Source of the DNA: Pseudomonadota bacterium
GTDB lineage: Bacteria; Pseudomonadota; Gammaproteobacteria; Burkholderiales; Burkholderiaceae
Length of the DNA stretch: 64,000 nucleotides
Assembly: GCA_023441105.1 (NCBI GenBank)
Contig: JAEZQX010000438.1
Location: forward strand, 7,012 to 71,011
Direction: 5' to 3'
In this document: piece by piece, positions 62,011 through 64,000 of the stretch
Layout of the letters: each line of letters starts with the position of its first letter
Position numbering within the stretch: the stretch's first letter is position 1
Translations under genes and position numbers: made by a program
Notes under the pieces: generated by a model
The model's input: only the letters and a program-made list of their open reading frames with translations
Database searches by the model: none
What the model was told of the DNA's origin: nothing

Positions 62011-62367
62011 CTATTTTGCAAGAAAATCCTCGACTCTCGCGCCCGCGGCCAACTTGTCCTGAAGCCATCGCGGTCGTTTCCCGCGACCAGCCCAAGTGTT
62101 ATCGCCATCCCTGTATTTCACGGCAACCTTGCCAGTTCGCTTGCGCGGTTTCGTGGCATCGCCCATAGGAGCAGACCTGGCGGGTCGGCCTCGCTTCTTC
62201 TCGCCGAACACGAGATCTCTTATTTCGATGTCGTAGTGCTGAATGGCCAGGTTGATCCGATCGACCACGCCTTTCCTATCCCTCGACTTGATGGCGTCAG
62301 CCTTAGATTGAAGAGCGGCTATCTGCTTCTCAATTAATGCGAGCGACGTCCGTTGACCTTTAGGCAT
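62011..62367 (-). CDS. H-NS family nucleoid-associated protein (BpH3 type)
   Basis: The 118-residue protein has an N-terminal coiled-coil oligomerisation part (SLALIEKQIAALQSKADAIKSRD) and a basic linker (GEKKRGRPARS). The C-terminal DNA-binding domain reads YRDGDNTWAGRGKRPRWLQDKL, with the T-W-x-G-R-G-x-x-P AT-hook-like loop, and ends EDFLAK. H-NS proteins bind AT-rich DNA and silence foreign genes. Carried by the island itself, it may moderate expression of the AT-richer cargo operon. Confidence 0.92.
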   Translation of the reverse strand: MPKGQRTSLALIEKQIAALQSKADAIKSRDRKGVVDRINLAIQHYDIEIRDLVFGEKKRGRPARSAPMGDATKPRKRTGKVAVKYRDGDNTWAGRGKRPRWLQDKLAAGARVEDFLAK

Positions 62368-63190
62368 TGCGAATCTTCACCAATTGTCATTTACACGTTG
62401 CGGATTCTAGTGCATTTGAGATTGCGGCACATAGGGACATAGGGCGCGAGAAGGAGTAGTACACGAGCTTGCCTGTCAATGATGCTGATGCTTGCCGCAC
62501 ATGTGGGGCCCAGCTGCAAACCCAGGGGAGCCCCTTTAAGGCAAAAAGCGCGCATCAAGGGGGTGTTACAGCGTGCACAGCGAGCGCAGACCGCGGGGGT
62601 AAGGAGGAGGATGGGGCGGTGCCTGCGCAGCGCTACGCGCGGGCTATGCCACGCGGCCGAAGCCTCTTGACCTGGAATACGGGGTAGCTTGCCCATCGTG
62701 CCGTCGTGGGCGCTCCTGTCGCTGCTAAAACTGACCTGCTGTGGCTAGCACAGTAGCGGGATCCGGCGCGGGTATTTGCAGCCAGCCAGCTCTGCGCCGA
62801 AAGGCCTGTCCCGCAGGCTGGTCACCAAGTAAGTTCGACCAAGCGGCTTCCGGGGCGCCGGACGAGCCGTTGGCGCATCGCAGCCACTATCTTAGGCTGA
62901 AGCGGCGAACGGTGCTCGCCGGAGAATCAATTGCTCCTCTCAAGCTTCTTCCATTTCGGGTCTATGCGGTCTATAATTACGCGCTATTGTCGCTTTCTCG
63001 GTCACTTCCTCTATCGAATGCTCGACGGAGGTGTGATCCTGGCAGACGCCATGTGGTGATTTGACTGGTAACGAGATCTAGACTGCCATGGGGCAGTCGG
63101 CGAATCCTTCCGTGCAATTTGCATGGTTTTGATTCTATGCCGGCTGCTTTTTTCATTGAAGCGCGCCGGCAATCAGTCGGAGTGACGCTC
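62368..63190. other. gene-poor region with repeat copy C
   Basis: About 820 bp without a convincing gene. It contains the third copy of the dispersed repeat (62548-62645). Short open frames are present on both strands but none shows a family sequence or a good start. Confidence 0.45.
62548..62645 (+). repeat. dispersed repeat family, copy C
   Basis: The block begins GCGCGCATCAAGGGGGTG, continues TTACAGCGTGCACAGCG, has a G-rich centre (GGAGGAGGATGGGGCGGTG) and ends TGCGCAGCGCTACGCGCGGG followed by CT. It matches copies A and B. It is the most diverged at its left end. Confidence 0.65.
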
Positions 63191-63535
63191 ATGAGAATCA
63201 AACTTGCCCACTTTCGCTACTCCTGTAGCTGGGTAACTTGGCAGTACGATTGCTGTCCTGAAACTGCGACGGTTTCCTATTCGCTTTTCGGCCGAAATGG
63301 CCGCCCTATCGATTGGGCAAAACCTGATTGGCGGGCTCTGGGTCTCGGTGATTACATCGATGTGTATACTCTTTTCACATGTAAGAATCGTTTTGATGGT
63401 ATCGGCCTAATCCTTTGTTGCCACGATCAGGTCCTGTTATGGCTGGAGATAGAACCGCCACCGGTTCCCATCGTGGACGCGATAGTTGGGAAGGAGCTTC
63501 ATTTGCTAAATCGGACGTCGCATTTCGGAAGTTAG
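63191..63535 (+). CDS. hypothetical protein, unknown
   Basis: The 114-residue frame begins MRIKLAHFRYSCSWVTWQYD and is rich in Cys and Trp, with FGRNGRPIDWAKPDWRALGLGDYIDVYTLF in the middle. It has no recognised family. Its start (ATG 63191 or GTG 63182) lacks a strong ribosome binding site. Composition resembles the AT-richer island genes. It may be real. Confidence 0.4.
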   Translation: MRIKLAHFRYSCSWVTWQYDCCPETATVSYSLFGRNGRPIDWAKPDWRALGLGDYIDVYTLFTCKNRFDGIGLILCCHDQVLLWLEIEPPPVPIVDAIVGKELHLLNRTSHFGS

Positions 63536-63631
63536 CTTTGGCATCCGCAGCAAGCGAGACTTGCTGCCATTTCGACGATCCTTGCGGCAGCTGACTAATC
63601 TGCTTCACCAGGCGCTGACTGAGCTACCAGC

Positions 63632-63916
63632 TTGGCCAAGGAGGCGGTGCGGACTTTGAACCGCTGGCGTTTCCTCGTTTGCTCGCGGGTTGACGCTGGT
63701 GCTGCGCTAGGTGCCGGGGCTAAGGCTAACGATTCTGGTGACCCGGAGACCCGGGGGCGAGCTGTTGTGACGCGAGTTGGCTGGCCTCCGCTCCGACGGG
63801 ACCTTGACGTATGGGAAGCCGAGGCCATACCGACCCAAGCTGCGCTAGTGATCGACACGCAGTGGGAGGCGCCGGGAGCAGGAAGCTCGACTGTCACCGG
63901 AAAAATCTCTGTATGA
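63632..63916 (+). CDS. paralogue of the small protein at 55.7 kb
   Basis: Up to 94 residues. The segment GRAVVTRVGWPPLRRDLDVW, then EAEAIPTQAALVIDTQWE, is closely similar to GLAVMTRGGWPPLQRDLEVW and its continuation in the gene at 55711-55932, and DNA similarity extends over the same stretch. The first 40 codons do not match and no ribosome binding site is evident, so the start is unsure and it may be a partial copy. Confidence 0.45.
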   Translation: MAKEAVRTLNRWRFLVCSRVDAGAALGAGAKANDSGDPETRGRAVVTRVGWPPLRRDLDVWEAEAIPTQAALVIDTQWEAPGAGSSTVTGKISV

Positions 63917-63950
63917 AGACTTGAGCGCCGCAGGTAGGGGTTGCAGGACT

Positions 63951-64000
<50 letters not shown>

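Noticed and set aside
63605..63640. A tRNA-like 5' half on the minus strand (GGCCAAG ... GTAGCTCAG)
   Set aside because: The acceptor-like GGCCAAG would pair with the CTTGGCC of the att fragment, but no 3' half lies next to it and the D-arm and anticodon region do not fold as a tRNA. Treated as chance similarity.

Overview
The window is about 64 kb of a GC-rich proteobacterial chromosome. It is most likely betaproteobacterial (Burkholderiales-like): four Bug-type tripartite tricarboxylate transporter (TTT) receptors, a TRAP transporter, LysR/MarR-controlled catabolic operons, a BpH3-type H-NS protein and a tRNA-Phe fragment of proteobacterial type all fit. The sequence ends in a 50-base run of G, which looks like a contig-end sequencing artefact. 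The left end cuts a gene.

Layout. (1) 0.2-9 kb: a leftward, translationally coupled operon runs from an exported lactonase-like metallo-beta-lactamase through a GldF/GldG-type ABC-2 exporter to a HupE/UreJ-type membrane protein. It is divergent from a TonB-dependent receptor gene whose frame is fused to an N-terminal HupE/UreJ permease-like domain. Together they suggest metal or metal-cofactor handling. (2) 9-16.4 kb: two formylglycine-type sulfatases, a DUF1254/DUF1214 protein, a MarC protein and a SLAC1/TehA-type channel. (3) 16.6-23.5 kb: cupin, LysR, SDR dehydrogenase, complete DctPQM TRAP transporter and a two-subunit transketolase, a sugar or polyol catabolic locus resembling apulose-type pathways. 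(4) 23.5-26.3 kb: small stress-type proteins, a lone receiver domain and a secreted alpha/beta hydrolase. (5) 26.4-44 kb: catabolic modules each with Bug receptor, enolase-superfamily enzyme and TauD-type dioxygenase. The right module adds a flavin reductase, a luciferase-like monooxygenase and a hydrolase. Between them lies a 1,227-residue TIR/NB-ARC/WD40 protein with 14 WD repeats, a candidate NAD-consuming immune sensor. (6) 44-48.4 kb: ordinary accessory genes (hydrolase, Nramp-like transporter, GMC oxidoreductase).

(7) 48.9-64 kb is the left part of an integrated element inserted at the 3' end of a tRNA-Phe gene. It has a tyrosine integrase interrupted by an in-frame amber codon, a highly structured candidate regulatory RNA, an AlpA-like protein, a PrimPol-helicase replication protein followed by iteron-like repeats, a small DUF5681-like gene set, and cargo. 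The cargo is a compact AT-richer operon (FadL-like outer-membrane channel, DUF2269-like membrane protein, ferritin-like di-iron enzyme, SRPBCC protein, VOC protein). It is followed by a truncated DUF3883 gene and an H-NS gene. Three copies of a roughly 100-135 bp dispersed intergenic repeat and a duplicated small gene occur only in this island. The right end of the island is not in the window.

The best candidates for something undescribed are the island cargo operon, the TIR-STAND-WD40 protein, the HupE-TonB receptor fusion, the structured RNA before alpA, and the dispersed repeat family. All functions are read from the sequence by eye; no database search was run.
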